NCBI RefSeq assembly: GCF_023369555.1 | Contig: NZ_JACJVC010000003.1 | Location: 62,001 to 126,000 of the forward strand | Length of the DNA stretch: 64,000 nucleotides | Direction of reading: 5' to 3' | Source of the DNA: Actinomyces sp. AC-20-1 | GTDB taxonomy: Bacteria; Actinomycetota; Actinomycetes; Actinomycetales; Actinomycetaceae | Shown here: positions 51,040-59,975 of the stretch, piece by piece | Position numbering within the stretch: the stretch's first letter is position 1 | Layout of the letters: the number at the start of each line of letters is the position of its first letter | Translations under genes and position numbers: made by a program | The notes under the pieces: model-generated | The model's input: only the letters and a program-made list of their open reading frames with translations | What the model was told of the DNA's origin: nothing | Databases searched by the model: none

Positions 51040-51969
51040 TCACTGGCCGCCCAGACCCGTGGTGGCCACGGCCTTGACGATCTGCCGCTGGAAGAGCATG
51101 AACAGGATCGTCAGGGGCAGGGCCGCGATCATGGCGGAGGCCATGGTCTGGGCGTAGATGATGCCGTAGGCGTTCTTCACGGTGGACAGCCCAACCGGCA
51201 GGGTCATGAGGTCGGGGTTGTTCGTCACGATGAAAGGCCACATGAAGTTGTTCCAGGCACTGATGAACACGAAGATCGCGACGGCGGTGACGATGGGCCT
51301 GGACACCGGCAGGACGACGTTCCAGAACAGGCGCCAGTTGCCGGCGCCGTCGACGCGGGCGGCGTCCTCGATCTCCTGGGGGACCTGGTCGAAGTACTGC
51401 TTGAAGATGTACACCATCATCGGTGCGATCGTCTGCGGCAGAATGACGCCCCAGAACGTGTCGATGAGGTTGAGGGCGTCCATCTCCTTGAACAGGGGGA
51501 CGATGAGGATCTGGCCCGGCACCATGATGAGGGCGATGGTCAGGGTGAACAGCGCCCGGCGACCCCGGAAGACAGTGCGCGAGAAGGCGTAACCGGCCAG
51601 GGCGCAGATGATCACGGTCAGGACGGTGACGGCCGTGGCGACGAGCAGGGTGTTCCACATCCAGGTGAAGACCTCGCCGCGTTCGAAGACCGTGCGGTAG
51701 TTCTCCAGGGTGAAGCCGCCCTCGGGGAACCAGCGCAGCGGCAGCGACTGGGCCTGGGTCTCCGTCTTGAGGGAGGTGTCCACGGCCCAGGCCAGGGGTA
51801 GGAGCCAGCCCAGGGCGACGAGGGCGAGAATGAGGAAGGCGACGACGCGGCCGACCTTGGACCGGCCCATGAGCAGGCCCCGTGTGCTCCTGACCTCCGC
51901 ACGGCGCTCGGCGCGTGCCCGCGAGCGCGCCTGGAGGAATGCGGGCTGGTTGAGGACCTCAGCGCTCAT
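51040..51969 (-). CDS. Sugar ABC permease, MalG type (arabinofuranoside operon)
   Basis: A 309-residue permease with six helices. The EAA loop reads IEDAARVDGAGNWRLFWNVV, in which EAA is modified to EDAA. The C-terminus ends LFQRQIVKAVATTGLGGQ. Its ATG lies inside the last codons of the partner permease (11-base overlap). The substrate is inferred from the upstream GH51 gene. Confidence 0.92.
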   Translation of the reverse strand: MSAEVLNQPAFLQARSRARAERRAEVRSTRGLLMGRSKVGRVVAFLILALVALGWLLPLAWAVDTSLKTETQAQSLPLRWFPEGGFTLENYRTVFERGEVFTWMWNTLLVATAVTVLTVIICALAGYAFSRTVFRGRRALFTLTIALIMVPGQILIVPLFKEMDALNLIDTFWGVILPQTIAPMMVYIFKQYFDQVPQEIEDAARVDGAGNWRLFWNVVLPVSRPIVTAVAIFVFISAWNNFMWPFIVTNNPDLMTLPVGLSTVKNAYGIIYAQTMASAMIAALPLTILFMLFQRQIVKAVATTGLGGQ

Positions 51970-52903
51970 TGTTCTTGTCCTTCCGGGGGCGGGTGAGGAG
52001 CTGGAAGGCGACCGTGATGACGATGATGACCGCGAAGAAGATGTAGGACATGGCTGAGGCGTAGCCCATGCGGTAGTTCGTGAAGCCGGTGTCGTAGATG
52101 TACTGGAGGATCGGTCGCGTTGAGCCCTCCGGCCCGGAGCCTCCGTTGAAGGCGATGAACATCTGGTCGAAGATCTTGAGCGAGGCGATGACCTGGAGCG
52201 TGGCGACGAGGACGGTCGTTCCGCGCAGCTGCGGGAGGGTGACGGACCAGATCTTGCGCCAGAAGCCAGCGCCATCCACCTCGGCGGCCTCGTAGAGCAG
52301 GTCTGGGATGGCCTGGAGGCTGGACAGGTACAGCAGGAAGTTGAAGCCGACCGTCCACCAGACGGTGAGGATGACCATGGACCACATGGCGACGTCGACG
52401 TCCGTGAGCCAGCCGACCTTGTCCAGGCCGATCTGCTGGATCCAGTAGTTGATGAAGCCGACATCGGAGTTGAACAGCCAGGTCCACACCTGCACGACAA
52501 CGGCCACGGGCAGCAGGTAGGGGGCGAAGAAGGCCAGGCGCCACAGCCACTGCCCCGGGATGCCGATGTAGACGAGCAGGGCCATGACCAGCGCGATGAG
52601 CACGAGCGGGATGGTGCTCATGACCGTGAACATGATGGTGTGACCGAGCGTGCTCCACATGGTGGGGTCGCCGAAGGCCTCCACGTAGTTGCCGAGCCCG
52701 ACGAACCCGCCGTTGCCCATGAGGGACTGCTCGGTGAAGGACAGCCAGAAGCCGTACAGCACTGGGATGACGAGGAACAGGACGGCAACGACGATGAAGG
52801 GGATGAGGAAGGGCAGCCCGGAGCCGAGCCGCTTGACGCTCTGTCCGGTGGCAGCGTCGCGTGCGGTGGCGCCCCGGCGCTGAGCAGCCGCGTGGGAGGA
52901 CAT
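51959..52903 (-). CDS. Sugar ABC permease, MalF type (arabinofuranoside operon)
   Basis: A 314-residue permease with six helices. FVGLGNYVEAF lies near the N-terminus and the EAA loop is YEAAEVDGAGFWRKIWSVTL. It sits 31 bases after the binding-protein gene, without the strong stem-loop seen in three sister operons. No ATPase gene is nearby. Confidence 0.92.
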   Translation of the reverse strand: MSSHAAAQRRGATARDAATGQSVKRLGSGLPFLIPFIVVAVLFLVIPVLYGFWLSFTEQSLMGNGGFVGLGNYVEAFGDPTMWSTLGHTIMFTVMSTIPLVLIALVMALLVYIGIPGQWLWRLAFFAPYLLPVAVVVQVWTWLFNSDVGFINYWIQQIGLDKVGWLTDVDVAMWSMVILTVWWTVGFNFLLYLSSLQAIPDLLYEAAEVDGAGFWRKIWSVTLPQLRGTTVLVATLQVIASLKIFDQMFIAFNGGSGPEGSTRPILQYIYDTGFTNYRMGYASAMSYIFFAVIIVITVAFQLLTRPRKDKNNER

Positions 52904-52934
52904 GATGTGGGTGTTCCTTTCTGCTCAGGCCGGC

Positions 52935-54272
52935 TCAGGCGGGCGGGTTCTGGGCCAGCATCGTGTTGAGGCGCTCGATGAGGCCGTCGACGGCCCCCTC
53001 GGCGTCCACGGACCGCGACAGCCAGCAGGACTGCATGACCTCGGCGACGCGCGCCTGGAAGTCGGAGCCGGAGCCGGTGAACCAGCTCGAGGGCTCGAAG
53101 ACCGCCTCGTCCATGGCGTTGGCGTAGTGGGCCTGGGGGACGAGCTCGGCGTAGGCGGGGGACTCGGTGACCTCGAGGTTGGCGGGTGTGTGGCCGCCGG
53201 CCGCCCAGTCCAGGGAGCTCCTCAGCATCCCGGCGACGACCTCGTAGGCGGCGTCGCGCTTGGTCTCGTCGACGTGGTCCTGGTGCGGCAGGACGAAGAC
53301 GTGGCAGTCACCGAAGGTCGCGGGCGTGCCGAAGATGGTGGGCATCGTCATGGCGTCGAAGCTGATGTCGGCGTTGAGGAAGGACGGCAGCTCCCAGTTG
53401 CCCATGAAGGTGATACCGGTGCGCGCGGTGGAGAAGGAGGCGATGGCGCCGCCGTAGTCCATGTCCGGGTCCGCCACCTGTCCGTCGAGCATGTCGGCGA
53501 CGAACTGGGTGACCTGGACGGCCTTGTCACGGTCGATGACGGCCTGCCGTCCGGGCACGAGCTCGGCGGTGGCACCGGTCTGGTAGTACAGGCCCCACCA
53601 CATGCGGCACACCTGGGCACCGTCGCCCGTGTAACCGTAGGAGATGCCCTTGTCCCCGGTGACCGCGGCGAGGGCACGGCCCGCGTCGAGGAGGGCCTCG
53701 GGCGAGTCGAGCCCGCTGAGGCGGCCCTCGGAGTCGAGCAGGCCGGCCTCGCCGCACAGGTCCGTGTTGTAGAACATGAGGAAGGCGTGGAAGTCGAGCG
53801 GCACGGCGAAGTGCTGGCCGTTGACGAAGCACTTGTCCCACAGGGCGTCGGGGAACATGTCCCGGGTGACGCCGTGCTCGGCCAGACGGTCCATGTCCCA
53901 GGTGTCGAGCAGACCTCCGGGGGCGTATCCGACCACGCGCGTGGCGTGCATGACGGCGAGGTCGGGAGAGCGCCCGCCCACTGAGGACATGGCGAGCTTT
54001 GTGTAGTAGGGGCCTCCCCACGTCAGGACGACGGGGTTGATCTCGAGGCCGGGGTTCTGTCTGTCGACGGCGTCCATCATGGCCTGGAAGACGCCGCCGT
54101 CGCCGCCGGTGAACAGGTGCCACAGCTGGACGGGCGTGGGGTCAGACGTCGACGCCCGTGAGCAGCCGCCAAGCAGGCTCGCTCCGGCGAGCGAGGCTCC
54201 TGAGAGCATCGCGGCGGACAGGAAGCTGCGTCGGCTGGGCACGCCCCGTCCGGGGACCCAAAGCTGACTCAT
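52935..54272 (-). CDS. Sugar ABC importer solute-binding lipoprotein (family 1; arabinofuranoside operon)
   Basis: A 445-residue Tat-type lipoprotein. PSRRSFLSA (12-20) is a twin-arginine motif and the lipobox LGGC gives Cys37. Two ATGs follow AGGAGGTCA; the second (54272) has better spacing. The mature receptor contains VQLWHLFTGGDGGVFQAMMD, HFAVPLDFHAFLMFYN and GITFMGNWELPSF, typical of family 1. It sits downstream of abfA, so arabino-oligosaccharides or arabinoxylan fragments are likely ligands. Confidence 0.9.
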   Translation of the reverse strand: MSQLWVPGRGVPSRRSFLSAAMLSGASLAGASLLGGCSRASTSDPTPVQLWHLFTGGDGGVFQAMMDAVDRQNPGLEINPVVLTWGGPYYTKLAMSSVGGRSPDLAVMHATRVVGYAPGGLLDTWDMDRLAEHGVTRDMFPDALWDKCFVNGQHFAVPLDFHAFLMFYNTDLCGEAGLLDSEGRLSGLDSPEALLDAGRALAAVTGDKGISYGYTGDGAQVCRMWWGLYYQTGATAELVPGRQAVIDRDKAVQVTQFVADMLDGQVADPDMDYGGAIASFSTARTGITFMGNWELPSFLNADISFDAMTMPTIFGTPATFGDCHVFVLPHQDHVDETKRDAAYEVVAGMLRSSLDWAAGGHTPANLEVTESPAYAELVPQAHYANAMDEAVFEPSSWFTGSGSDFQARVAEVMQSCWLSRSVDAEGAVDGLIERLNTMLAQNPPA

Positions 54273-54312
54273 CATTGACCTCCTTGTCAATGAGGAACGG
54301 ATTCAGATAGTG

Positions 54313-54330
54313 AGCCGCGTACTCGCGGCT
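54313..54330 (-). promoter_or_regulatory. Palindromic box upstream of the arabinofuranoside importer
   Basis: Seven-base arms AGCCGCG and CGCGGCT around TACT lie about 40 bases before the receptor start. On the minus strand CACTAT follows immediately and could be a -10. Candidate operator; the -35 is poor. Confidence 0.35.
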
Positions 54331-54386
54331 GACGCCGACCGGGAACGGGCCAAGGTGCCCGCCTGGCCGGATCGTCCGACGACGGC

Positions 54387-54427
54387 CCTGTGCCTGCGCA
54401 CCGCCTCGTGCAGCGCGCAGGCACAGG
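54387..54427 (-). terminator. Terminator/attenuator after abfA
   Basis: Perfect 13-base arms CCTGTGCCTGCGC and complement (54387-54399, 54415-54427) lie a few bases beyond the abfA stop and before the importer genes. Confidence 0.6.
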
Positions 54428-54431
54428 CCCG

Positions 54432-55940
54432 TCAGCCGAGCTCGACGGCCAGCCAGGAGGCGGGCGGCAGGGTGGTGGTGAGCACGCCGTCGCTGAGGGT
54501 GACCTCGTGCGCCACGGGGGCGACGGCGTCGGGCTCGTCGGCGGTGTTGACGGCGTCGAGGTCCTCGGGGGCGAGGATCTGCGCCTCGACGACCCTGCTC
54601 ACGCCCAGCGAGGCGAGGGCGGCGCTCAGGTCCGCGCTCTCGGTGAGGGAGCGGTTGAGGGCCAGGAGCGAGCCCTTGCCGGTCTCCTCGTCCCAGGTGA
54701 CGACGGCGTCGACCTGGTCGACGTCACCGTAGCGCTCGGTGGCGGTGGAGGCGGTCTCGACGACGGCGTCGTAGGCGGTGCCGCGGGCGATGCGCGAGCC
54801 GATGGCGAAGGGGTGGAAGGTGGCCTGGCGCCAGGCGCGGCCGCCCTTCTCGGTCATGATCGGGGCGATGACGTTGACGAGCTGGGCGATGCAGGCGGTC
54901 TTGACGCGGTCGGCGTGGCGCAGCAGGGAGATGAGCATGCCGCCCAGGGCGAGGGCGTCGGCGGCGGTGTAGACGTCCTCGATGCGCTTGGGGGCGACGG
55001 GCCAGTCGGCGGGGTCGAAGCCGTGCTCGATGGAGTTCCACTCGGACAGGCGCCACACGTTCCACTCGTCGACGCTGATCTGGATCTTCTTCGTCGAGCG
55101 CTTCTTGGCGCCGACGGCGTCGGCGGTGGCGATGACGCCGTCGATGAAGCGGTCCATGTCGTAGCCGGCGGCGAGGAAGCTGGCGCGGTCCTGGACGTCG
55201 GGGTCGACGTAGCGGTGCATGGAGATGAAGTCGACCTCGTCGTAGTTGAGCTCGAGGATGGTGCGCTCCCAGTCGCCGAAGGTGGGCATCTCCCAGGCGG
55301 CGGAGCCGCAGGCGACGAGCTCGAGGTCCTGGTCGACCATCTTCATGGCGCGGGCGGTGGAGCCGGCGAGGTAGGCGTAGTCCTCGGCGTTCTTGTGGCC
55401 GACCTGCCAGGGGCCGTCCATCTCGTTGCCCAGGCACCACATGCGCACGTTGTAGGCGTCCTCGTGGCCGTTGGCGCGGCGCTTGTCCGCGTACTCGGTG
55501 GCGCAGACGCCGTTGGTGTAGTCGAGGATGTTGATGGCGTCCTCCTCACCGCGGGTGCCGAGGTTGATGGCCATCATGGGCTCGACACCGGCCTTGGAGC
55601 ACCAGGCCATGAACTCGTCGAGGCCGAAGGCATTGGTCTCGGTGGAGTGCCAGGCGAGCTCGAGGCGGCTGGGGCGCTCGGCGACGGGGCCGATGCCGTC
55701 CTCCCAGCGGTAGTTGGAGACGAAGTTGCCCCCGGGGTAGCGGGCGATGGTGACCCCGAGCTCCTTGACGAGGTCCATGACGTCCTGGCGGAAGCCGTCG
55801 GCGTCGGCGGTGGGGTGGTCGGGCTCGAAGATGCCGGTGTAGACGCAGCGGCCGAGGTGCTCGACGAGCACACCGTACATGCGCCGGTCGATGCTGCCGA
55901 TGGGCCGGTCGGCATCGACGCTGATGCGTGCGTGGGACAT
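54432..55940 (-). CDS. abfA: GH51 alpha-L-arabinofuranosidase, intracellular
   Basis: A 502-residue cytoplasmic enzyme of normal GH51 length. The TIM barrel holds acid/base Glu173 (CLGNEMDGPWQ) and nucleophile Glu292 (SVDEWNVW), with RYPGGNFVSNYRWEDGIGP in the N-terminal part. The C-terminal beta domain ends LPPASWLAVELG. AAGGAG precedes the ATG. It removes terminal arabinofuranose from arabino-oligosaccharides or arabinoxylan. It heads the unit leading into the 54272-51040 importer, and its promoter carries the 11-mer shared with the arabinan import promoter. Confidence 0.95.
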   Translation of the reverse strand: MSHARISVDADRPIGSIDRRMYGVLVEHLGRCVYTGIFEPDHPTADADGFRQDVMDLVKELGVTIARYPGGNFVSNYRWEDGIGPVAERPSRLELAWHSTETNAFGLDEFMAWCSKAGVEPMMAINLGTRGEEDAINILDYTNGVCATEYADKRRANGHEDAYNVRMWCLGNEMDGPWQVGHKNAEDYAYLAGSTARAMKMVDQDLELVACGSAAWEMPTFGDWERTILELNYDEVDFISMHRYVDPDVQDRASFLAAGYDMDRFIDGVIATADAVGAKKRSTKKIQISVDEWNVWRLSEWNSIEHGFDPADWPVAPKRIEDVYTAADALALGGMLISLLRHADRVKTACIAQLVNVIAPIMTEKGGRAWRQATFHPFAIGSRIARGTAYDAVVETASTATERYGDVDQVDAVVTWDEETGKGSLLALNRSLTESADLSAALASLGVSRVVEAQILAPEDLDAVNTADEPDAVAPVAHEVTLSDGVLTTTLPPASWLAVELG

Positions 55941-55989
55941 GGGTGACGCTCCTTGGGGTCTCCACGAGTGCGGGCGACTCATCCTCGCC

Positions 55990-56010
55990 CTAGTAGTTCA
56001 TCGTTGTCAA
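55990..56010 (-). promoter_or_regulatory. Promoter and operator candidate of abfA
   Basis: Minus strand: TTGACA (56005-56010), then ACGATGAA and GAGGAT about 18 bases downstream. The complement of TTCATCGTTGT (55997-56007) overlaps the -35 and spacer, as it abuts the -10 at 22441-22481. Confidence 0.55.
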
Positions 56011-56031
56011 CCCTGTTGGCGCCACAAGAAT

Positions 56032-56053
56032 GACGAAAGTCCTTATTTCGCCG
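56032..56053. repeat. GACGAAA / TTCGCCG inverted element
   Basis: GACGAAA and TTCGCCG, eight bases apart, recur as GACGAAA and TTCGCCG 13 bases apart at 22318-22344, in the other arabinan promoter region. A further CGAAAT lies at 56064-56069. Possible second regulator site. Confidence 0.4.
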
Positions 56054-56143
56054 CTATATCAGTCGAAATTCACCAGCACCAACATATGTCTTCGTTGAAC
56101 ATGTCGGGAGACACATGAGCGGCCTTGCGCCTAGACTGCCGCC

Positions 56144-57169
56144 ATGCCCGCCACGATCATCGACGTCGCCACGCTCGCAGGAGTGTCGACGAAGACTGTC
56201 TCCCGGGTGGTCAACGATGAATCTGGGGTCTCCCCCGCCACGCGCGAGCGCGTCCTCGCGGCGGTCCGTGCGACCGGCTACGCCCCCGACCCCGCCGCCC
56301 GCTCCCTGCGCACCGGCCGCTCGCACTCCATCGGCCTGGCCGTCCCCGAGCTCGGCCAGCCCTTCTTCGCCGAGATCGCGGACCGCATCGCCCAGGCCGC
56401 CCGCAGCCGCGGCCTCGGCCTCGTGCTCGGCGTCACCGGCGAGCAGGGCGAGGGCGAGGCCGCCTTCCTCGAGCGCAACCCCGGCCTCGACGGCACCATC
56501 CTGTACTGGCAGGGGCTCAGCGCCGCACGCCTGAGCGCCGAGGCCGCCCGCCGTCCCCTCGTCGTCATCGGCGAGTACGACCACCACGCCGTCGACCGGG
56601 TGACGATGGACAACGCGCGCGGCATCACCCTCGCCCTGGAGCACCTGCTCGCCCTGGGCCGCGAGCGCCTGGCCGTCATCGGCCCGCCGGAGCCCGGCGT
56701 GCGCGCCCACGCCGCCGCCCGACGGCGCACGGCCGCGCTGCGCGACGCGCTCGCCGCCCACGGCCTCACCCTCGACGAGCGCCTGCTCGTGCCCTCCGCC
56801 GAGTGGCGCCGCCCCGACGGCGCCCGCTGCGCGCGGCGCCTGCTGGACCAGGAGGTGCCCTTCGACGCGGTCCTCGCCTTCAACGACGGTCTCGCGCTGG
56901 GCGCGCTCGCCGAGCTGCGCGCCGCCGGGGTGCGGGTGCCCGACGACGTCGCCGTCACTGGCTTCGACAACCTTGACGCCTCGCGCTACTCCTTCCCCTC
57001 CCTCACCACGGTCTCACCCCGGCTGGCCTCCTACGCCGTCCACGCGGTGGACCTGCTCGTCGCCCGCATCGAGGACCCCTCCCGCGCCCCGCGCACCGAG
57101 GTCGCCGGGGTCACCCTCATGCCGCGCGACTCGACCATCGGAGGTGGCGCCCTGTGGCTCAGCAGGTGA
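56144..57169 (+). CDS. LacI-family regulator (first of an overlapping pair)
   Basis: A 341-residue repressor with HTH IIDVATLAGVSTKTVSRVV starting at residue 5 and hinge DPAARSLRTGRS. The effector domain holds VTMDNARGITLALEHLL and AVTGFDNLDASRYSFPSLTTV. It is divergent from abfA across an AT-rich promoter region, so abfA control is likely. Its 3' end overlaps the next LacI gene by 16 bases. Confidence 0.9.
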   Translation: MPATIIDVATLAGVSTKTVSRVVNDESGVSPATRERVLAAVRATGYAPDPAARSLRTGRSHSIGLAVPELGQPFFAEIADRIAQAARSRGLGLVLGVTGEQGEGEAAFLERNPGLDGTILYWQGLSAARLSAEAARRPLVVIGEYDHHAVDRVTMDNARGITLALEHLLALGRERLAVIGPPEPGVRAHAAARRRTAALRDALAAHGLTLDERLLVPSAEWRRPDGARCARRLLDQEVPFDAVLAFNDGLALGALAELRAAGVRVPDDVAVTGFDNLDASRYSFPSLTTVSPRLASYAVHAVDLLVARIEDPSRAPRTEVAGVTLMPRDSTIGGGALWLSR

Positions 57170-58200
57170 CCATGCAGGACGTCGCCGAGATCGCCGGCGT
57201 GTCCGCCAAGACCGTCTCCAACGTGCTGCGCGGCACCGGGGGCGCCTCCCAGACCACGCGCGAGAAGGTCCTGGCCGCGGTGCGCGCCAGCGGGTACCGG
57301 CTCAACGCCGGGGCCGCCGCCCTGCGCTCGGGGCGCCACGGCGCCATCGCGCTGGCGGTGCCGACCCTCCAGCAGCCCATCCACGCGCACCTCGCCGAGG
57401 CCCTCATGCGCGCCGCGGGGGACGTCCAGGTGGTCCTGGAGCTCACCCGGGGCGAGGCCGAGGCAGAGCGCGCCCTGCTGGCCGGCTCGTGGCGCAGCCG
57501 GTGCGACGCCCTCGTGCTGGCCCCGCGCGGCATCGACCCCGCCTCCGAGACCGGTGCGCGCCCGCCGGCCGGCGCCGACGACGGCGGCCGCGCCCCCGCC
57601 GTCGTGCTGCTCAGTGACGCCGGCCCCGCCGACGTGCCCCGCGTCGTGTGCTCGCCCACGGCCCAGTGCCTGCTCGTGGCCGCGCACCTGCGCGAGACCG
57701 GCAGGCGCCGCGTCGCCGTCGTCGGGGCGCAGGACCGGGCCGACCGCTGGACCGGTGCCTGCGTGCAGGCCCTGCGCCAGGCCGGGCTCGAGGTACCCGA
57801 GGAGGCCCTGGTGCGCGTGGGCGACGTCGACGGGCTGCGCGGCGGGGTGGAGGCGGTCAGCCGTCTGCTCTACCGGGGTGCCCGGGTGGACGCCGTCGTC
57901 TGCCACAACGACGCGCTGGCCTCCGGCGCGGCCGCGACCCTGCTGCGCCGGGGGGCGCGCGTGCCCCAGGACGTGGCCGTCATCGGCCGCGGCGACACCG
58001 AGGCGGCCCGCTACGCCTCGCCGGCCCTCACCAGTGTGTCCGTGGCGGCGGAGGCGACGGCGGCGGCCGTCATGGACCTGCTGGCGCCCGTGCTGGACCC
58101 GGCGGCGCGGTCCGGCGCCCCGGAGGAGGAGGCCGCCCCGCTGGTCGAGGTCTCCCCCGTCCTGACCGTCCGCGCCTCCTCCGGGCCGGTCACGTCCTGA
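57154..58200 (+). CDS. LacI-family regulator (second of an overlapping pair)
   Basis: A 348-residue repressor with a GTG start inside the preceding gene and GGAGG upstream. The HTH is TMQDVAEIAGVSAKTVSNVL (6-25). The effector domain is divergent: VICSP-type positions read VVCSPTAQCLLVAAHL, the DNA-signalling GFDD is replaced by IGRGDTEAARYA, and a Gly/Glu-rich tail follows. These changes suggest a degenerate or altered ligand site. It faces araA across a strong terminator. Confidence 0.87.
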   Translation: MAQQVTMQDVAEIAGVSAKTVSNVLRGTGGASQTTREKVLAAVRASGYRLNAGAAALRSGRHGAIALAVPTLQQPIHAHLAEALMRAAGDVQVVLELTRGEAEAERALLAGSWRSRCDALVLAPRGIDPASETGARPPAGADDGGRAPAVVLLSDAGPADVPRVVCSPTAQCLLVAAHLRETGRRRVAVVGAQDRADRWTGACVQALRQAGLEVPEEALVRVGDVDGLRGGVEAVSRLLYRGARVDAVVCHNDALASGAAATLLRRGARVPQDVAVIGRGDTEAARYASPALTSVSVAAEATAAAVMDLLAPVLDPAARSGAPEEEAAPLVEVSPVLTVRASSGPVTS

Positions 58201-58251
58201 GCCCCCGCGGCGACGGCGCCCGGGCGCCAGCCCCTCGGGCACGGCCCCACA

Positions 58252-58294
58252 CCGCAGGGCCCCGGTCGTGTCAGCCTCGACCGGGGCCCCGCGG
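58252..58294. terminator. Bidirectional terminator between LacI and araA
   Basis: Twelve perfect bases per arm (58257-58268, 58278-58289), extended to 17 with one mismatch, surround a nine-base loop in the convergent gap. Confidence 0.7.
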
Positions 58295-58322
58295 CGGCTT
58301 CTCAGCGCGTCCGCGCTGGGTC

Positions 58323-59843
58323 TCAGGCGCCCTGCGCGAGGCGGTAGCACGCCTGGTTCAGGCGCCGCTCCTGGGCGAACCCGCGCGTCGTCGTGCCCTC
58401 GTCGATGACGGCGAGCTCCATCTGGGCCATCTCGGCCAGGTCCTGCCAGGTCTCCAGCGTCGTCGCCGTCGACATCACCGTGTGGTGGGCGGCGCCCGAG
58501 AGCATCCAGCACTCGGTGGAGGTGTGGAAGTCGGGGGCGGGCTCCCACACGGCGCGGGCCACGGGCAGGGCGGGCAGCGGCGCGTCGGGACCGACGACCT
58601 CGACGACGTTGGCGGTCAGGCGGAAGCGCTCGCGCATGTCGGACATGGCGACGACGATGCCGGGCCCCTTGTCGGCGTCGAAGACAAGACGGACCGGGTC
58701 CTCGCGGTCGCCGATGCCCAGCGGGTGGATCTCCAGGCGCGCCCTGTCCTCGGTGAGGGAGGGGCAGACCTCGAGCATGTGGGCGCCGAGGATCTTCTCC
58801 TTGCCCTCGGTCATCTCGTAGCAGTAGTCCTCCATGAGCGAGGCGCCGCCGGGCAGGCCGTGGCCCATGACCTTGGCGGCGCGCACGAGGATGGCGGTCT
58901 TCCAGTCGCCCTCGGCGCCGAAGCCGTAGCCGGCGGCCATGAGGCGCTGGACGGCGAGGCCGGGCAGCTGGCGCAGCCCGCCGAGGTCCTCGAAGTTGGT
59001 GGTGAAGGCGGTGGCGTCGTGCTCCTCGAGGAAGCGGCGCATGCCGGCCTCGAGACGGGCTCCGTAGCGCAGGGAGCCGTGGCGCTCACCGCCGGGCCTC
59101 AGCTCGGGCACGACGTCGTAGAGGTCGAGGTACTCCTCGATGAGGGCGTCGACCTCCTCCTCGCCGACGGCGTCGACGACGGCGACGAGGTCGTTGACGC
59201 CCCAGGTGTTGACCGAGACGCCGAGCCTGAGCTCGGCCTCGGTCTTGTCGCCCTCGGTGACGGCGACGTTGCGCATGTTGTCGCCGAAGCGGACCAGGCG
59301 CGTGTGGTGCAGGGCGTCCCAGCCCGCGGCGGCGCGGGCCCAGGTGGCGACCTTGGCCTGGGTGGCGGCCTGCGTGGCGTGCCCGACGACGATCTTGCGG
59401 GGCTGGCCCAGGCGGCTGAGGATGTAGCCGAACTCGCGGTCGCCGTGGGCCGCCTGGTTGAGGTTCATGTAGTCCATGTCGAGCGTGGCCCAGGGCAGCT
59501 CGGCGGAGAACTGGGTGTGCAGCTGGAGCAGGGGCTTGCGCAGCGCGTCGATGCCCAGGATCCACATCTTCGCCGGGGAGAAGGTGTGCATCCAGGCGAT
59601 GACGCCGATGCAGGAGGGGTCGGCGTTGGCCTCGAGCATGGCGGCGCGGATGGAGTCGCGCTCCTTGAGCACGGGCTTCCACACGATCCTCACGGGGACG
59701 GACGCAGCCTCGTCCAGCCAGGAGGCGACCTGCTGGGACTGCTCGGCGACCTGGGCGAGGGTCTCCTCGCCGTAGAGGTCCTGGGACCCGGTGAGGAACC
59801 AGATCTCCTTGCCGTCGAAGGGGTTGGGCAGAGCAGTGGTCAT
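58323..59843 (-). CDS. araA: L-arabinose isomerase
   Basis: A 506-residue Mn2+-dependent isomerase converting L-arabinose to L-ribulose. The metal and catalytic residues are Glu311 (GAEGDWKT), Glu338 (MEDYCYE), His355 (GAHMLE) and His453 (AAHHT), matching E. coli Glu306, Glu333, His350 and His450. [15 protein letters not shown] is the classic N-terminus. AAGGAG precedes the ATG. No araB or araD is adjacent: a LacI gene converges on one side and a DUF624 gene lies upstream, so araA appears to be monocistronic. Confidence 0.97.
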   Translation of the reverse strand: MTTALPNPFDGKEIWFLTGSQDLYGEETLAQVAEQSQQVASWLDEAASVPVRIVWKPVLKERDSIRAAMLEANADPSCIGVIAWMHTFSPAKMWILGIDALRKPLLQLHTQFSAELPWATLDMDYMNLNQAAHGDREFGYILSRLGQPRKIVVGHATQAATQAKVATWARAAAGWDALHHTRLVRFGDNMRNVAVTEGDKTEAELRLGVSVNTWGVNDLVAVVDAVGEEEVDALIEEYLDLYDVVPELRPGGERHGSLRYGARLEAGMRRFLEEHDATAFTTNFEDLGGLRQLPGLAVQRLMAAGYGFGAEGDWKTAILVRAAKVMGHGLPGGASLMEDYCYEMTEGKEKILGAHMLEVCPSLTEDRARLEIHPLGIGDREDPVRLVFDADKGPGIVVAMSDMRERFRLTANVVEVVGPDAPLPALPVARAVWEPAPDFHTSTECWMLSGAAHHTVMSTATTLETWQDLAEMAQMELAVIDEGTTTRGFAQERRLNQACYRLAQGA

Positions 59844-59946
59844 GACAGGGTCACTCCTTGGTCGTGGGTGAGGGCCGGGGCGGTGCGGGGACCGTGGGCG
59901 TCGGGGCGGCGGGTCCGGGAGCACTCCAGTGTGTCCGTGCACACCA

Positions 59947-59975
59947 ATAGTGAACGTTCACATGACGGGAGTCAA
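59947..59975 (-). promoter_or_regulatory. araA promoter with perfect GTGAACGTTCAC operator
   Basis: Minus strand: TTGACT (59970-59975), 17-base spacer ending in TGTGAACGTT, then CACTAT (59947-59952). The 12-base palindrome GTGAACGTTCAC spans 59950-59961. The promoter lies across the 3' end of the upstream DUF624 gene. Confidence 0.7.
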
